From the NCBI GenBank assembly GCA_033026295.1, contig CM065168.1, positions 37,088,875-37,152,874 of the forward strand: a stretch of 64,000 nucleotides of DNA, in the 5' to 3' direction. The notes below the pieces were generated by a model, which was given only the letters and a program-made list of their open reading frames with translations, searched no databases and was not told where the DNA came from. Below are positions 62,424 to 64,000 of the stretch, in pieces. The stretch's first letter is position 1. Each line of letters begins with the position of its first letter. The stretch is from Channa striata (taxonomy: Eukaryota; Chordata; Actinopteri; Anabantiformes; Channidae). The position numbers and the translations under genes are program-made.

Positions 62424-63958
62424 ATGTCTGGTCCCACCTGGCTTCCACCAAGAAATCTGGATAGCCCAGAGCAAGCCAGCTCCCAAATGTCCCACACTGC
62501 TGGTTCAGCAATTTACCGGGCTCCCAACAAGAAGGGCGCCTCTGAGTTCCGACCACAATATGCTCCGTATGATCAGAATGGAGGAGGAGGAGGAGGAGCT
62601 GGAGGCGGAATGGCCAACAGGTACATGGCTACTGGACCCACAGGTAAGGACATGCCACTAGCCTTTCTGTATTTGGGAAATTCATACTCCAAGACATGTA
62701 ATCGATATTAATAGTTTTATTTTTATGTGATGTTTATAATAAAAAAAATAGAATACTTCTGAGTCATAACATCTGTGCTAAAACATGCAGCTTTTTAACT
62801 TATTTATCTATTTGAGTTGCATATTCATATTGAAAATGTACACAAGTCTTTATCAACACTGTGAAGATATCACTGGCACTATAAAAGCCAATGCACTAAT
62901 ATCCTCATTGCATCTTTTTCTAACTCTGTGAAAGAGGAACCGTAATCAAAGTCGGACAGTAAGTAACATCATTATTGTGAGGGAACTGTAAACTTCTGTT
63001 TTTCAGGTGCGACAGTAAAAATGCATATTGTACATTCTCTGACACTAAGTTAAATAAATAGTATTTCATTACATTCATCAAAGGACACGTCCACACTTTT
63101 TATTGGTCACTGTAGTAATAACAAAGAAATTATACATTTAGATGTTCCTTAAATGAGGCTTTTGCAATCTTAATTTGACAAGTAGTGTTTTCTTTCTTAG
63201 TGGCAGAGGGGAGATGGTAATGCAGATGGTAGTTTGATACTAGACTGCAGCCTTAGAAGTGAATGAACATATTGCATTTTAGTGATCCTTGAAAATGATT
63301 TATACAAAGAATAAGGACTATAGATTTTGTCTAATTGCCCAACCCATTTTAGTGGAAATTGTGTTAGGTTTAATGAAATATGGATAGGATGAAGAATTTC
63401 ACTAACCAGTAATGTTAACAGTAACATAGGCATGTTAGTTTTGTTTTTGGACAGACTTTGAAGATTGTGGAGCTATCAAAACCATTACCGGTGTAATGAT
63501 GTATAAAAAATAAATCAACATGGGTCTTGATCAGTTTTGAAAAAAATGTTTGTAATTTCTGTTCTTCAAATGGTAGGTGGACCCATGCATCATTCATCTA
63601 GTGATCACTATTATTCCCCACCCCATGGTCCCAAAGAAGATCGCAGTTGGAGCCCACACCTGGACAGCTACGAACTGATGGTGGGTATATTATATATTGT
63701 GGGTCAGATATTACTGATGATAAAATAAACAACTTTGAGTTGAATTACAAGTTAAATGTATCCCCCCATGTATAAGAAACTGACTAAATACACAGTTCTC
63801 AGGCACTAACGTGTTTTTTGTTCTGTTCTGTTCTTGGTGTTAGCATCGTGGTCCCTGAAAAGCCAGAGAACTATCACTCCAAAATTGATGCTGATATTGA
63901 CTCCCTCACCAGTATGCTGGCTAATCTGGACAGCCACCCACAGGATTCCAGCACACAA
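62424..63958 (+). CDS. trip6: thyroid receptor-interacting protein 6 (TRIP6), 5' part, cut by the right edge
   Basis: Zyxin-family adaptor of focal adhesions that also shuttles to the nucleus. Three coding exons are visible: 62424-62643 (exon starts 62415), 63577-63680 and 63844-63958. The N-terminus MSGPTWLPP is the TRIP6 start. The proline/serine-rich N-terminal half is present, including a Gly run in exon 1 and, in exon 3, the zyxin-family segment KIDADIDSLTSMLANL. The three LIM domains lie beyond the window. Exons 1 and 2 join in frame (324 nt), but exon 3 read in that frame meets TGA after four codons. The expected frame is reached only if one base of the CCC at 63853-63855 is ignored, which would make the exon 114 nt. 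This is either a one-base sequence error or a real frameshift. Confidence 0.85.
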
Positions 63959-64000
63959 GTATAACATATATGTTCGACCAACACGTTTGCCTTTTGATTT

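Noticed and set aside
1..64000. CRISPR arrays, bacterial operons, integrated viral genes
   Set aside because: None of the repeats are regularly spaced with unique spacers, and no prokaryotic or viral protein was recognised on either strand.

Overview
The window looks like nuclear DNA of a ray-finned fish, probably a percomorph. It has vertebrate genes split by GT/AG introns, CpG-rich first exons, many (CA)n microsatellites, Tc1-type transposon relics and common teleost interspersed repeats. Nothing bacterial, plasmid-like or viral was seen.

Six protein-coding genes were resolved exon by exon. Left to right: (1) a 5' exon of an insulin receptor substrate gene (minus, 1698-2046, rest off the left edge), most likely irs3; (2) agfg2 (minus, 14 coding exons, 5184-17257, 492 aa); (3) acap1 (plus, 23 coding exons, 21379-39380, 765 aa); (4) slc16a13 (minus, 5 coding exons, 43559-46541, 461 aa); (5) bcl6b (minus, 10 coding exons, 52104-55460, 535 aa); (6) the 5' part of trip6 (plus, from 62424, leaving the right edge). 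For genes 2 to 5 the exon lengths sum to an exact multiple of three and every splice phase joins, which strongly supports the models. The trip6 exons do not join in frame, and this is reported as a finding.

The gene order mixes two human neighbourhoods: relatives of IRS3P, AGFG2 and TRIP6 lie at 7q22.1, and ACAP1, SLC16A13 and BCL6B lie at 17p13.1. The neighbours are not a pathway, although agfg2 and acap1 both carry ArfGAP modules and act in membrane traffic, and trip6 acts at adhesion sites. GC-rich, CpG-rich blocks mark likely promoters near 2050-2700 (irs), 17258-17560 (agfg2), 20880-21378 (acap1), 48230-48860 (slc16a13) and 59880-60500 (trip6).

Non-coding DNA is mostly AT-rich intron and spacer. 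It holds two Tc1/mariner relics, a foldback element with arms of about 70 bp in an acap1 intron, two further inverted repeats near slc16a13, tRNA-derived SINE-like pieces, a recurrent teleost repeat (three copies), LINE-tail-like repeats and a degenerate minisatellite upstream of acap1. The most notable points are the trip6 frame conflict, the apparent absence of the first zinc finger in bcl6b, an alternative glycine-rich C-terminus for acap1, and the large foldback element. No convincing undescribed biological system was found.
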